Shown piece by piece: positions 49,008-58,282 of a stretch of DNA of 64,000 nucleotides. The DNA is from Georgenia ruanii (lineage in GTDB: Bacteria > Actinomycetota > Actinomycetes > Actinomycetales > Actinomycetaceae), in assembly GCF_009193175.1 (NCBI RefSeq), contig NZ_VUKE01000021.1, forward strand, positions 1 through 64,000. Direction: 5' to 3'. The notes under the pieces were generated by a model. The model ran no database searches. It was not told the DNA's origin and saw only the letters and a program-made list of their open reading frames with translations. Each line of letters starts with the position of its first letter. Within the stretch, counting starts at the first letter, position 1. A program made the translations under genes and the position numbers.

Positions 49008-50273
49008 CCGGGCACGCCGCTGTCCCCGTGCTGGGTCGGCTCCAGGACCCCCGCCCCGTGCCGGGCCCGCTCCCGGACCCCCGCCCCGGGGCCGGGCCCA
49101 CTCCCGGGCGCTGGTGCCCTCGTCCACCGGGGTCTCGGTCGCGGCGGGCGTCTCGACCGTCGTGTCCGGGCTGGACGCCGCGGCGGGGGCGGCGTCGCCG
49201 GCGGGCCGGCGATCGGCCGGGGCCTCGGGGATGACGTGACGCTCGTGAGCGGCCCGGGCCTCCGCCACGGAGCGCTCGGCGGCGGCGATGCGCGCGTCCT
49301 TGCGGTTCTTGGCGAGGCTCGTGAGGACGGTGATCGTCAGCACGCCGACGATCCAGGCCAGCGAGACGAGGATGGTCGGCTCGGGGACGACGTCCCAGTG
49401 CTCGCCGCCGTTGACGAAGGGCAGCTCGTTCTCGTGCAGGGCGTGGATGACGAGCTTGACGCCGATGAAGCCCAGGATCGCGGCCAGCCCGTAGTGCAGG
49501 TACACGAGCCGGTCGAGCAGGCCGTCGATGAGGAAGTACAGCTGGCGCAGCCCCAGGAGCGCGAAGGCGTTCGCGGCGAAGACGATGTACGGCTCCTTGG
49601 TCAGGCCGAACACCGCCGGGATGGAGTCGACGGCGAACATCAGGTCGGCCGTGCCGAGCGCGAAGATGCAGATGAGCAGCGGGGTGATGAACGTCTTGCC
49701 GTGGGCGCGGTGGAGCATCTTGTCCCCGACGAAGCCCTCGCTGACTGGCATGATGCGCCGGATCATCCGGACGACGGCGTTCTCGTGGTAGCCCTCCTCC
49801 TCCTCGGACGGCCCGCCGGAGCCCTCGCGCGCCTGGGAGTAGGCGGTGTAGAGGAGGAAGGCGCCGAAGAGGTAGAAGACCCAGGAGAAGTTCTGGATCA
49901 CCGCGGCGCCGACGAGGATGAAGATCAGCCGCAGCACCAGCGCGATGATGATGCCGGAGAGCAGCACCTTCTGCTGGAACTCCCGGGGCACCCGGAAGGC
50001 GCCGATGATGATGATGAAGACGAAGAGGTTGTCCACCGAGAGGCTGTACTCGGTGATGTAGCCGGCGAAGTACTCGCCGGCGTACTGGGCGCCGTAGATC
50101 CCCCAGAGGATCAGGCCGAACACCACGGCCAGCGACACGTAGAACGCCGTCCAGCGCGCCGCCTCCCGCATCGACGGGGCGTGCGGGGTGCGCACGTGGC
50201 CGAGGATGTCGATGGTGATCAGGATGACGACGACCAGCCCGAGGCCGGCCCATCCGAGGGCGTGGACGTCCAC
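49005..50273 (-). CDS. TerC/Alx-family integral membrane protein
   Basis: A 422-residue TerC-family protein; members export or buffer manganese and support metal loading of secreted proteins. It has seven to nine helices with the family motifs FAGYITEYSLSVDNLFVFIIIIGAF and ALGTADLMFAVDSIPAVFGLTKEPYIVFAANAFALLGLRQLYF, whose membrane aspartates (DN, DS) are intact. The C-terminal 80 residues are Ala/Pro/Gly-rich and not conserved. GGAGG stands five bases before the GTG at 50273; this Shine-Dalgarno is complementary to an upstream strand of the riboswitch-like leader, indicating metal-controlled translation. Confidence 0.92.
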   Translation of the reverse strand: MDVHALGWAGLGLVVVILITIDILGHVRTPHAPSMREAARWTAFYVSLAVVFGLILWGIYGAQYAGEYFAGYITEYSLSVDNLFVFIIIIGAFRVPREFQQKVLLSGIIIALVLRLIFILVGAAVIQNFSWVFYLFGAFLLYTAYSQAREGSGGPSEEEEGYHENAVVRMIRRIMPVSEGFVGDKMLHRAHGKTFITPLLICIFALGTADLMFAVDSIPAVFGLTKEPYIVFAANAFALLGLRQLYFLIDGLLDRLVYLHYGLAAILGFIGVKLVIHALHENELPFVNGGEHWDVVPEPTILVSLAWIVGVLTITVLTSLAKNRKDARIAAAERSVAEARAAHERHVIPEAPADRRPAGDAAPAAASSPDTTVETPAATETPVDEGTSAREWARPRGGGPGAGPARGGGPGADPARGQRRAR

Positions 50274-50278
50274 AACTT

Positions 50279-50322
50279 CCTCCGGTACGTAGGGATGTGC
50301 GAGCAGCACGAGGTACCGGAGG
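50279..50322 (-). promoter_or_regulatory. Expression platform: anti-Shine-Dalgarno pairing
   Basis: The ribosome-binding strand GTACCGGAGG (minus strand of 50279-50288) is perfectly complementary to CCTCCGGTAC (minus strand of 50313-50322) across a 24-base loop. The latter also forms the 3' strand of the aptamer basal helix, so ligand binding would free the ribosome-binding site. Confidence 0.75.
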
Positions 50323-50433
50323 TCTCTTCCGCCGCGCCCGCCGGCTTCCCGGCGCGGGCCCGGCCGGTGGCACCGAGCAGGCGCGACGCCTGCCGTGATG
50401 ACGGCACCACCGTTGCGGGAATACTCCCCTCCG
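50317..50433 (-). ncRNA. Putative yybP-ykoY (manganese) riboswitch upstream of the TerC gene
   Basis: The leader starts CGGAGG-GGAGTA and ends GAAGAGA-CCTCCG; the two hexamers pair as the basal helix, and GGGGAGTA with AGACC are the conserved aptamer elements of the yybP-ykoY class. Between them are GCCGT/ACGGC, GCAGGCG/CGCCTGC and GGTGG/CCACC helices and a long GCCGGC-rich arm. The class senses Mn2+ and typically precedes Alx/TerC or MntP genes, as here. Confidence 0.78.
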
Positions 50434-50440
50434 CCGTCCC

Positions 50441-50446
50441 AGGATA
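50441..50446 (-). promoter_or_regulatory. -10 element of the TerC transcript
   Basis: TATCCT (minus strand) lies just before the aptamer, predicting transcription start at about 50434 and an RNA beginning at the basal helix. Confidence 0.5.
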
Positions 50447-50593
50447 CCGTCCAGCCTCCTGGCCCGGTGCACCGGACCACGCCGGGACGTCGCGGGCGGC
50501 GCCCCCAGGGGTGACTCGCCGGCAGGCCGGGGGCCGATCAGGCGCCGACCCTCACCGCGGTCCGGTCGGTTGGCGCCCCGGGCCGGCGGCCGG

Positions 50594-52690
50594 TCAGGCG
50601 TTGGCCGCCGTCATCTGTCGGAGCTCCTTCTTGAGGTCGCCGATCTCGTCGCGCAGCCGGGCGGCGAGCTCGAACTGCAGCTCCTCGGCGGCGCCGTGCA
50701 TCTGGTCGGAGAGATCCTGGATGAGCTGGGCGAGGTCGCTGGCCGCGGCCCCGGCGAGCTTCTCCCGCGCCGACGTGCCGGCCTTCTTCTTCTCCTTGCC
50801 GCCCGGTCCCTTGCCCGCCCCGCGGTAGCCGCCCTCGAGGAGCTCGGCGGTGTCGATGTCCTCGCGGGCGAGCATGTCGGTGACGTCGGCGATCTTCTTC
50901 CGCAGCGCCTGCGGCTCCACCCCGTGCTCGGTGTTGTAGGCCACCTGCTTCTCGCGCCGGCGGGTGGTCTCCTCGATCGCCTGCGCCATCGACGGGGTGA
51001 TGGTGTCGGCGTACATGTGCACCTGGCCCGAGACGTTGCGGGCCGCGCGGCCGATGGTCTGGATGAGCGAGGTCGAGGACCGGAGGAAGCCCTCCTTGTC
51101 CGCGTCGAGGATGGCCACGAGGGAGACCTCGGGCAGGTCCAGGCCCTCGCGGAGGAGGTTGATGCCGACGAGGACGTCGAACTGGCCCATCCGCAGCTCG
51201 CGCAGCAGCTCGACGCGGCGCAGGGTGTCGACGTCGGAGTGCAGGTAGCGCACCCGGACGTCGCGCTCGAGCAGGTAGTCGGTGAGGTCCTCGGCCATCT
51301 TCTTCGTCAGGGTGGTGACCAGGACGCGCTCGTCGCGCGCCACCCGCTCGCGGATCTCGCCGAGCAGGTCGTCGATCTGGCCCTTGGTCGGCTTGACCAC
51401 GACCTCGGGGTCGACCAGCCCGGTCGGCCGGATGATCTGCTCGACGACGCCGTCGGACTGGCTGAGCTCGTAGGGACCGGGGGTCGCGGAGAGGTAGACG
51501 GTCTGGCCGATCCGCTCGAGGAACTCCTCCCAGCGCAGCGGCCGGTTGTCCATGGCCGAGGGCAGACGGAACCCGAAGTCGACGAGGGTGCGCTTGCGGG
51601 ACATGTCCCCCTCGTACATGGCCCCGATCTGCGGCACGGTCACGTGAGACTCGTCGATGACGAGGAGGAAGTCCTCCGGGAAGTAGTCGAGCAGGGTGTT
51701 CGGCGCGCTGCCGGGCTCGCGGCCGTCGATGTGCCGGGAGTAGTTCTCGATGCCCGAGCACGTGCCGATCTGGCGCATCATCTCGACGTCGTAGGTGGTG
51801 CGCATGCGCAGGCGCTGGGCCTCGAGGAGCTTGTTCTGCCGCTCGAGCTCGTCCAGCCGCTCGGCGAGCTCGGCCTCGATGCCCCCGATCGCCCGCTCCA
51901 TCCGCTCCGGGCCGGCGACGTAGTGCGTGGCCGGGAACAGGTGCACGGACTCCTCGGTGCGCACCACGTCGCCGGTGAGCGGGTGCAGCGTGCTGAGGGA
52001 GTCGATCTCGTCGCCGAAGAGCTCGATGCGGATGGCCAGCTCCTCGTACACCGGGATGATCTCGATGGTGTCGCCGCGCACCCGGAAGGTGCCGCGGGTG
52101 AAGGCCATGTCGTTGCGGGTGTACTGCATCGCGACGAACTGGCGGAGCAGGTCGTCGCGCTCGACCTGCTGCCCCACGTGGAGCTGGACCATCCGGTCGA
52201 CGTACTCCTGGGGGGTGCCCAGGCCGTAGATGCACGACACGGAGGCGACGACGACGACGTCGCGGCGGGTGAGCAGCGAGTTGGTGGCGCTGTGGCGCAG
52301 CCGCTCCACCTCGTCGTTGATCGAGGAGTCCTTCTCGATGTAGGTGTCCGTCTGCGGGACGTACGCCTCGGGCTGGTAGTAGTCGTAGTAGGAGACGAAG
52401 TACTCCACGGCGTTGTTGGGCAGCAGCTCGCGGAACTCCGTCGCCAGCTGGGCGGCGAGGGTCTTGTTCGGCGCCATGACGAGCGTGGGGCGCTGCACCT
52501 GCTCGATGAGCCACGCCGTCGTGGCGGACTTGCCGGTGCCGGTGGCACCGAGGAGCACGATGTCCTTCTCCCCCGCCCGCAGCCGCTCGGTCAGCTCGGC
52601 GATCGCCGTGGGCTGGTCGCCCGAGGGCTGGTACTCCGAGACGACCTGGAACGGGGCCACCGCACGCTGGAGGTCGGTCACTGGACGCAT
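50594..52690 (-). CDS. uvrB: UvrABC system protein B
   Basis: UvrB is the helicase-like damage-verification subunit of excision repair. The 698-residue protein has Walker [12 protein letters not shown], the beta-hairpin region [30 protein letters not shown] (Walker B), helicase motifs [13 protein letters not shown] and QTIGRAARN, and the C-terminal UVR domain [13 protein letters not shown] that binds UvrC. The ATG is six bases after TACCGT with no ribosome-binding site. No LexA box was found upstream. Confidence 0.98.
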   Translation of the reverse strand: MRPVTDLQRAVAPFQVVSEYQPSGDQPTAIAELTERLRAGEKDIVLLGATGTGKSATTAWLIEQVQRPTLVMAPNKTLAAQLATEFRELLPNNAVEYFVSYYDYYQPEAYVPQTDTYIEKDSSINDEVERLRHSATNSLLTRRDVVVVASVSCIYGLGTPQEYVDRMVQLHVGQQVERDDLLRQFVAMQYTRNDMAFTRGTFRVRGDTIEIIPVYEELAIRIELFGDEIDSLSTLHPLTGDVVRTEESVHLFPATHYVAGPERMERAIGGIEAELAERLDELERQNKLLEAQRLRMRTTYDVEMMRQIGTCSGIENYSRHIDGREPGSAPNTLLDYFPEDFLLVIDESHVTVPQIGAMYEGDMSRKRTLVDFGFRLPSAMDNRPLRWEEFLERIGQTVYLSATPGPYELSQSDGVVEQIIRPTGLVDPEVVVKPTKGQIDDLLGEIRERVARDERVLVTTLTKKMAEDLTDYLLERDVRVRYLHSDVDTLRRVELLRELRMGQFDVLVGINLLREGLDLPEVSLVAILDADKEGFLRSSTSLIQTIGRAARNVSGQVHMYADTITPSMAQAIEETTRRREKQVAYNTEHGVEPQALRKKIADVTDMLAREDIDTAELLEGGYRGAGKGPGGKEKKKAGTSAREKLAGAAASDLAQLIQDLSDQMHGAAEELQFELAARLRDEIGDLKKELRQMTAANA

Positions 52691-52696
52691 GAGGCA

Positions 52697-52702
52697 ACGG
52701 TA
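52697..52702 (-). promoter_or_regulatory. -10 element of uvrB, leaderless start
   Basis: TACCGT (minus strand) ends six bases before the uvrB ATG (52690). Confidence 0.55.
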
Positions 52703-52782
52703 CGTCGCGGCACCGACATCGGGTCGGTCGCGTACGCCACCGGCGGACGACGCCACCGGGGCCGCGGCGCCAAAGGGGCCGG

Positions 52783-53346
52783 TCAGTCGCGAGGGGCGTC
52801 CCGCGGGGCCATCCCGGGCCGCCCGACGCCATGGCCGAGAGCCTCTCCCCTCTCGGCCTGCTCGACGGTCGCGACGAACCGGGTGAGCAGCTCGGCGAGG
52901 GCCCGCCGGTCGGTGTCGTCCCAGGAGGCGAGGGACTGCGCGAGCGCCTGCCCGCCGGCCGCGCGGACGCGCTCCCGGACCTCCCGCCCGTGAGCGGACA
53001 GGGTGAGGAGGGACGCCCGGCCGTCCTCGGGGTCGGGGCGCCGGTCCACCAGGCCCGCCCGCTCCAGGCGCCGCACCTGCGGGGTGACGGTGGACTTGTC
53101 CACGCCCTGCCAACCGGCGAGCGTGGTGACCCGCATGGGCCCGTGCGCGGCAAGGGCGTCGATGAGCCAGGCGTCCGTGGGCGTGAGCTCCACGCCGTCG
53201 CCGGTCCACAGGCGGGTGCGGACCGCCGAGCGGCTCGTCCACCGCAGCAGCGCGAGAAAGGCGGAGTGGAGCTGCTCGTCAGCGTCGCCGGGCCGGGGGG
53301 CCTCGTCCACCACCGCGGGGCCGGGCCGAGTCCTGACCTTCTCCAT
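52783..53346 (-). CDS. MarR-family transcriptional regulator
   Basis: A 187-residue MarR regulator with helical dimerisation ends and a central winged helix ([67 protein letters not shown]), including the DxR wing motif. It is divergent from the FtsH gene with 102 bases between them, and a palindrome in that spacer overlaps the FtsH promoter, so it probably represses ftsH and possibly itself. The ATG lies eight bases after TAGCCT. Confidence 0.88.
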   Translation of the reverse strand: MEKVRTRPGPAVVDEAPRPGDADEQLHSAFLALLRWTSRSAVRTRLWTGDGVELTPTDAWLIDALAAHGPMRVTTLAGWQGVDKSTVTPQVRRLERAGLVDRRPDPEDGRASLLTLSAHGREVRERVRAAGGQALAQSLASWDDTDRRALAELLTRFVATVEQAERGEALGHGVGRPGMAPRDAPRD

Positions 53347-53354
53347 GTTAGGGA

Positions 53355-53360
53355 GGCTAC
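53355..53360 (-). promoter_or_regulatory. -10 element of the MarR gene
   Basis: TAGCCT (minus strand) ends eight bases before the marR-type ATG at 53346. A half-operator CCAACCA (53362-53368) lies immediately upstream. Confidence 0.45.
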
Positions 53361-53369
53361 ACCAACCAA

Positions 53370-53398
53370 TTGACGGCGTCCCGGCCCGTCCGTAGCCT
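53370..53398 (+). promoter_or_regulatory. Promoter of the ftsH-type gene
   Basis: -35 TTGACG (53370-53375) and -10 TAGCCT (53393-53398) are separated by 17 bases, a near-consensus housekeeping promoter, with predicted start near 53405. Confidence 0.7.
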
Positions 53399-53418
53399 GG
53401 TTGGGAAGGTCCAACCAG
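53397..53418. promoter_or_regulatory. Palindromic operator, probably for the MarR regulator
   Basis: CTGGTTGG, six bases, CCAACCAG: perfect 8-bp arms overlapping the -10 and the start site of the ftsH promoter. The half-site CCAACCA recurs at 53362-53368 near the marR promoter. Confidence 0.65.
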
Positions 53419-53448
53419 TCGCGGGGCCAGCGCGCGAAGGAGTACCCG

Positions 53449-55578
53449 ATGCCCGACCCGCAGGACGCCCGCGAGCCGCGGGACGAGCGCCACCCGCAGG
53501 ACGTTCGCCACCAGCACGGCGCCCGGCGTCCCCGGGACGGCCGCCGCGACCGCAAGGACGAGGCTCCCGCCCCGCCGTCGTCGCCCAACCGCCCGTGGCG
53601 CACCGAGGGGCTGCCGGAGAAGAAGCCGCCGCAGCGGCCCAGGTGGACCAAGATCCTGCTGTGGGTGGCGATCGGCTGGCTCGCGCTCTTCGCGATCACG
53701 ACGTTCCAGGACCTCAGCACCATCCGCACCACGCCGATCTCCTACACCGCGTTCACCGAGCAGGTCGACGCGGGCAACGTCAAGGAGGTCTTCGCCCGCG
53801 GCCAGACGATCCAGGGCGTCCTCAAGACCGCCGCGCCCGACCCGGCCGGCAAGGGCACCTACACCGAGTTCGCCACGGAACGGCCGGTCTTCGCCCAGGA
53901 CGACCTGCTCGCCGCGCTGGAGAAGTCCGACACCGTCGTGCGCGCCACCCCCGTGACCCAGCAGCGCGGCATCCTGTCCAACCTCCTGATCTCCCTGCTG
54001 CCCATCGCGCTGCTCATCGGCTTCTACGTGTGGTTCTTCCGCCGTCAGACCCAGGGCCTGGGCGGGATGCTCGGCCGGGGCCGGAAGCCCAAGCGGGTGG
54101 AGCCGGGCGACGTGCGGGTGACCTTCGCCGACGTCGCCGGCATCGACGAGGTCAAGAGCGAGATCTCCGAGATCGTCGACTTCCTCCAGCACCCCGACAA
54201 GTACCGCCGGCTGGGCGCCCGCGTCCCCAAGGGCGTGCTGCTCGAGGGCGCCCCGGGCACCGGCAAGACGCTGCTGGCCCGCGCCACCGCCGGCGAGGCC
54301 GGCGTGCCCTTCTTCTCGGCCAGCGCCTCGGAGTTCATCGAGATGATCGTCGGGGTCGGCGCCTCGCGCGTGCGCGAGCTGTTCGAGGAGGCCCGCAAGG
54401 TCGCGCCGGCCATCGTCTTCATCGACGAGATCGACACCATCGGCCGGGCGCGGACGGGCGCACGGTCGATGGGCGGCAACGACGAGCGCGAGCAGACCCT
54501 CAACCAGATCCTCACCGAGATGGACGGCTTCTCCGGGGAGGAGGGCGTCGTCGTTCTCGCCGCCACCAACCGCGCCGACGTGCTCGACCCGGCGCTGACC
54601 CGGCCGGGCCGCTTCGACCGCAAGGTCACCGTGTCCACCCCGGACCAGAAGGGCCGCCAGCAGATCCTGGCGGTGCACACGAAGAAGGTGCCGCTGGCCC
54701 CGGACGTCGACCTCGCGGTGGTGGCCCGCTCGACGCCGGGCATGACCGGCGCCGACCTGGCCAACCTCGTCAACGAGGCGGCGCTGACGGCCGCCCGCCG
54801 GGGCGAGGAGCAGGTGCACGCCCGGGACTTCGCGGACGCGCTGGAGAAGATCCAGCTGGGGGCCGAGCGCGGCGTGGTGCTGCCGGAGGAGGAGCGCCTG
54901 CGCACCGCCTACCACGAGGCCGGGCACGCCCTGCTGGGCATGCTGCAGCCCGGCGCGGACCCGGTGCGCAAGATCTCGATCATCCCGCGCGGGCGCGCCC
55001 TCGGCGTGACCCTCTCCACCCCGGAGGCCGACCGGTACGGCTACGACGTCGCCTACCTCAAGGGCCGCATCATCGGCGCCCTCGGCGGGATGGCCGCCGA
55101 GCAGGAAATCTTCGGCGTGGTCACCACCGGCGCGGAGTCGGACCTGCAGAGCGCCACCGGCATCGCCCGGCAGATGATCGGCCGCTGGGGCATGTCCCCC
55201 ACGATCGGCCCGGTCCAGGTCTACCCGCCCGACGGGGACCCGCGCGGGGCGGGCGCCTCGGAGGGGCTGCTCGAGGCCGTCGACGACGAGGTGCGCCGGC
55301 TCATCGACGAGTGCTACGCCGAGGCCCGGCGCCTGCTGCGCGAGCACCGCGACCAGCTCGAGGCGATCGTCCGGGCGCTCATGGAGCACGAGACGCTCGA
55401 CGAGGAGGAGGCGTACGCCGTCGCGGGCATCGAACGCACCCCGGCCCCGCCGCAGCTGGTGGGCGCCACGCCGGGCTCGCCGGGCCACCAGGGCACGGAC
55501 GCGGTCGGCGCGCCGGCCCCCAGCCGTACCGGGGGCAGCCTGGGCGCCGCCGGTCGGACGGCGCCGTCGTCCCCCTGA
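53449..55578 (+). CDS. ftsH: ATP-dependent zinc metalloprotease FtsH (MarR-linked paralogue)
   Basis: Membrane-anchored AAA protease of 709 residues that unfolds and degrades membrane and soluble proteins. Membrane helices at about 69-85 and 179-197 flank a periplasmic domain; Walker A GAPGTGKT (267-274), Walker [12 protein letters not shown] with [19 protein letters not shown], and the zinc site HEAGH (489-493). The 65-residue charged N-terminal extension before the first helix is unusual. AAGGAG lies six bases before the ATG. Its MarR-controlled setting suggests a specialised paralogue; a housekeeping ftsH would be expected elsewhere. Confidence 0.93.
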   Translation: MPDPQDAREPRDERHPQDVRHQHGARRPRDGRRDRKDEAPAPPSSPNRPWRTEGLPEKKPPQRPRWTKILLWVAIGWLALFAITTFQDLSTIRTTPISYTAFTEQVDAGNVKEVFARGQTIQGVLKTAAPDPAGKGTYTEFATERPVFAQDDLLAALEKSDTVVRATPVTQQRGILSNLLISLLPIALLIGFYVWFFRRQTQGLGGMLGRGRKPKRVEPGDVRVTFADVAGIDEVKSEISEIVDFLQHPDKYRRLGARVPKGVLLEGAPGTGKTLLARATAGEAGVPFFSASASEFIEMIVGVGASRVRELFEEARKVAPAIVFIDEIDTIGRARTGARSMGGNDEREQTLNQILTEMDGFSGEEGVVVLAATNRADVLDPALTRPGRFDRKVTVSTPDQKGRQQILAVHTKKVPLAPDVDLAVVARSTPGMTGADLANLVNEAALTAARRGEEQVHARDFADALEKIQLGAERGVVLPEEERLRTAYHEAGHALLGMLQPGADPVRKISIIPRGRALGVTLSTPEADRYGYDVAYLKGRIIGALGGMAAEQEIFGVVTTGAESDLQSATGIARQMIGRWGMSPTIGPVQVYPPDGDPRGAGASEGLLEAVDDEVRRLIDECYAEARRLLREHRDQLEAIVRALMEHETLDEEEAYAVAGIERTPAPPQLVGATPGSPGHQGTDAVGAPAPSRTGGSLGAAGRTAPSSP

Positions 55579-55683
55579 CGCTGCCCCAACGGGCGGCCCC
55601 CGACGCTGCCCCCATGTGGCGGGACACGAGACCCGCGCCCATCCTCGAAGAGGCACGACTGCCGCCGCACGAGGAGACCTGAC

Positions 55684-57513
55684 ATGAGCACCACCGCGTC
55701 CGGCCCCGAGCATCCGCCGGCCGAGCCGTCCACGAGCCACCAGGCCGAGGTCGGCGGCATCCCGGCCGGCGCGGTGGCGCTGAAGAACGTGACGACGAGG
55801 CCCCGGCCGGTGACGATCCGGCACGGCGTCTCCCGGGCGGTCTTCTACCCCTCGGCCGGAATCGTGCTGGTCTTCGTCGCCACGGCGCTCCTCTTCCCCA
55901 GCTGGCTCAGCGGGGTGATCACCGCGGCCAACGACGTCGTCGTGAAGTCGCTGGGCTGGTACTACGTGCTCATCGTCACCGGGTTCGTCATCTTCGCGCT
56001 GTTCCTGGCGCTCTCCCGGCTGGGCGACATCCGGCTGGGCCGGGACGAGGAGGCGCCGCAGTACGGGCTCTTCACCTGGTTCGCCATGCTGTTCGCCGCC
56101 GGCATGGGGATCGGGCTGGTGTTCTGGGGCGTGGCGGAGCCGCTCAACCACTACGCGACACCGCCACCCCAGGTGCAGGGCGCCCCCGACGTCCGCGCCC
56201 AGGCGGCGATGACCTACACCTTCCTGCACTGGGGGTTGCACGCCTGGGCCATCTACATCGTGGTGGGGCTCTCGGTGGCCTACGTCGTGCACCGGCGCCG
56301 CCGGCCGGTGTCGCTGCGGTGGACGCTCGAGCCCGTGCTGGGCACCCGCCGGGTCCAGGGCGGGTGGGGCCATCTGGTCGACGTCGTCGCCGTCGTCGGA
56401 ACGATCTTCGGCGTGGCGACCTCCCTGGGGTTCGGCGTCGCGCAGGTGGGCGCCGGCCTCGACTTCCTCGGCATCCTCACGCTCACGCGGACGACGCTCG
56501 TCGTCCTCATCGTGGTCATCGCCGGCATGGCGGCGGTCTCGGTGGCCACCGGTCTCGACGCGGGCATCAAGTGGCTCTCGAACATCAACCTCGTGCTCGC
56601 GGCCTTGATGATGCTCCTGGTGCTCAGCTTCGGCCCGACGCTCTTCGTGCTGCGGGAGTTCGTCCAGTCGATCGGCTCCTACCTGGGCAGCATCGTCCGG
56701 CTGTCCTTCGCGACCCTGCCCTACCAGGGGGTCAAGGGCGAGACCTGGCTGGCGAGCTGGACGACGTACTACTGGGGCTGGTGGATGAGCTGGTCCCCCT
56801 TCGTCGGCATCTTCATCGCCCGCATCTCCCGGGGACGGACGGTGCGGGAGTTCATCGTCGGCGTGCTGCTCGTGCCCACGCTGGTCACGTTCGCCTGGTT
56901 CTCGGTCATGGGCGGCACCGCGCTGTACCGCGAGATCTTCGGCTCCGGCGGGCTGATCGGGCCGGACGGGACGGTGGACAACAGCACCGCCCTGTTCCAG
57001 ATGCTTTCCGGGCTGCCGGGCGGCCCGGCGCTCTCCGGCCTGGGCATCCTGCTCGTCGTCATCTTCTTCGTGACGAGCTCGGACTCCGGCTCCTACGTCA
57101 TGGCGATGCTGTCCGCCGGCGGCAACCCGAACCCGCCGCTGTGGACCCGGCTCTCGTGGGCCGCCCTGTCGGGCGCCATCGCCGCGGTCCTTCTCGGCGC
57201 CGGCGGCACCACGGGCGGCCTCGCCTCGCTGCAGACGATGGCGATCCTCGTCGCCGCACCCTTCAGCGTCGTGATGCTCCTGATGTGCGCGGGCCTGTTC
57301 CGCTCCCTGCGCGCGGACCATGAACGGTCCGAGGAGATTCGTCGGTCGCTCGTGCGCGAACGCCTGGTCACCGCCGTGGTCGGCGAGCTGGGCGGCACCG
57401 ACACGCCGCCCAACTGGCCGATCGAGTCCGCCACGACGGCGCGCCAGCTGCGCGAGCGGCTGACCCGTCGTCCCGGCCCGGCGAGCCGTCGCCCCGGGTC
57501 CGCCGGGAAGTGA
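55684..57513 (+). CDS. BCCT family (betaine/carnitine/choline) transporter
   Basis: A 609-residue secondary transporter of the BCCT family, probably importing glycine betaine or a related osmolyte with Na+ or H+. About twelve membrane helices; key segments are GMGIGLVFWGVAEPLNHYATPP, the glycine-rich unwound helix, and the signature TTYYWGWWMSWSPFVGIFIARISRGRTVREFI with the Trp box. A soluble N-terminal tail of 55 residues and a C-terminal tail of about 60 could be osmosensing. GAGGAG is upstream. It is 105 bases after the ftsH gene on the same strand. Confidence 0.94.
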   Translation: MSTTASGPEHPPAEPSTSHQAEVGGIPAGAVALKNVTTRPRPVTIRHGVSRAVFYPSAGIVLVFVATALLFPSWLSGVITAANDVVVKSLGWYYVLIVTGFVIFALFLALSRLGDIRLGRDEEAPQYGLFTWFAMLFAAGMGIGLVFWGVAEPLNHYATPPPQVQGAPDVRAQAAMTYTFLHWGLHAWAIYIVVGLSVAYVVHRRRRPVSLRWTLEPVLGTRRVQGGWGHLVDVVAVVGTIFGVATSLGFGVAQVGAGLDFLGILTLTRTTLVVLIVVIAGMAAVSVATGLDAGIKWLSNINLVLAALMMLLVLSFGPTLFVLREFVQSIGSYLGSIVRLSFATLPYQGVKGETWLASWTTYYWGWWMSWSPFVGIFIARISRGRTVREFIVGVLLVPTLVTFAWFSVMGGTALYREIFGSGGLIGPDGTVDNSTALFQMLSGLPGGPALSGLGILLVVIFFVTSSDSGSYVMAMLSAGGNPNPPLWTRLSWAALSGAIAAVLLGAGGTTGGLASLQTMAILVAAPFSVVMLLMCAGLFRSLRADHERSEEIRRSLVRERLVTAVVGELGGTDTPPNWPIESATTARQLRERLTRRPGPASRRPGSAGK

Positions 57514-57529
57514 CGGTCCCGCCGGCGCC

Positions 57530-58186
57530 TCAGGGCCCGGCAGCGCCGTGCGGGGTGCGCGGCCGGCGGGGCTCGCCCGCCCGCAGCCGGTCGTTCGCCG
57601 GCACGACCCGCTCCCGCCACACCGTGCGCACCGCCCGGAGCAGATCGTCGATCGTGCCCGAGTTGTCCAGCCACACGTCGGCGACGGCGCGCCGCTCCGG
57701 GTCCGTGGCCTGGGCCCGGATGCGGGCCAGCGCGTCCTGCGGGGTCATGCCGCGCTCCCGGGTCAGCCGGTCGAGCCGGACGTCCTCGCTGGCCCCCACC
57801 ACGACGACGAGGTCGTAGGCGTCGGCCAGCCGGTTCTCGACGATGAGCGGGACGTCGTGGACGACGATCGCGTCCGCCGGCGCCGCGGCCTGGCGCCGGG
57901 CGGTCTCTTCCTTGATCAGCGGGTGGGTGATCTCGCCGAGGCGGCGCAGCGCCGCCGGGTCGGCGAAGACCCGACGCCCCAGCGCCGGCCGGTCGAGGGT
58001 GCCGTCCGGCCGGAGGACGTCGGCGCCGAAGGCCTCGACCACGGCGGCGAGGCCGGGGGTGCCCGGGGCGACGACGTCGCGGGCGATCCGGTCGGCGTCG
58101 ATGACGACGGCGCCCAGCCGCGCCAGCTCGGCCGAGACGGTGCTCTTGCCCGAGCCGATCCCGCCCGTCAGGCCGATGGTCAGCAC
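57530..58186 (-). CDS. coaE: Dephospho-CoA kinase
   Basis: CoaE phosphorylates dephospho-CoA in the last step of CoA synthesis. The 218-residue protein has the P-loop [11 protein letters not shown] near the start, [10 protein letters not shown], the LIKEETARR and HDVPLIVEN segments and the C-terminal [18 protein letters not shown]. The GTG at 58186 gives the normal N terminus and lies eight bases after TAGGGT. In actinobacteria coaE usually neighbours rpsA; here they are separated by five kilobases of accessory genes. Confidence 0.94.
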   Translation of the reverse strand: MLTIGLTGGIGSGKSTVSAELARLGAVVIDADRIARDVVAPGTPGLAAVVEAFGADVLRPDGTLDRPALGRRVFADPAALRRLGEITHPLIKEETARRQAAAPADAIVVHDVPLIVENRLADAYDLVVVVGASEDVRLDRLTRERGMTPQDALARIRAQATDPERRAVADVWLDNSGTIDDLLRAVRTVWRERVVPANDRLRAGEPRRPRTPHGAAGP

Positions 58187-58194
58187 GCCGCCGA

Positions 58195-58200
58195 CCCTAT
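58195..58200 (-). promoter_or_regulatory. -10 element of coaE
   Basis: TAGGGT (minus strand) ends eight bases before the coaE GTG. Confidence 0.45.
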
Positions 58201-58282
58201 CGCCGCCCAGCCCGCGTCCCGGCACGGGCGGCGCACGGGAGTGCCGCCGCCCGCGACGTGCTCGGCACCGACGGGGCCCCCG

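Noticed and set aside
52691-52782. LexA box upstream of uvrB
   Set aside because: No TCGAAC-like half-site was found; only the uvrA upstream region has one.
52783-57321. A minus-strand open frame of about 1500 codons opposite the FtsH and BCCT genes
   Set aside because: It is a GC-bias shadow; only the terminal 188 codons encode a real protein (the MarR regulator). The rest is low-complexity and lacks any motif.
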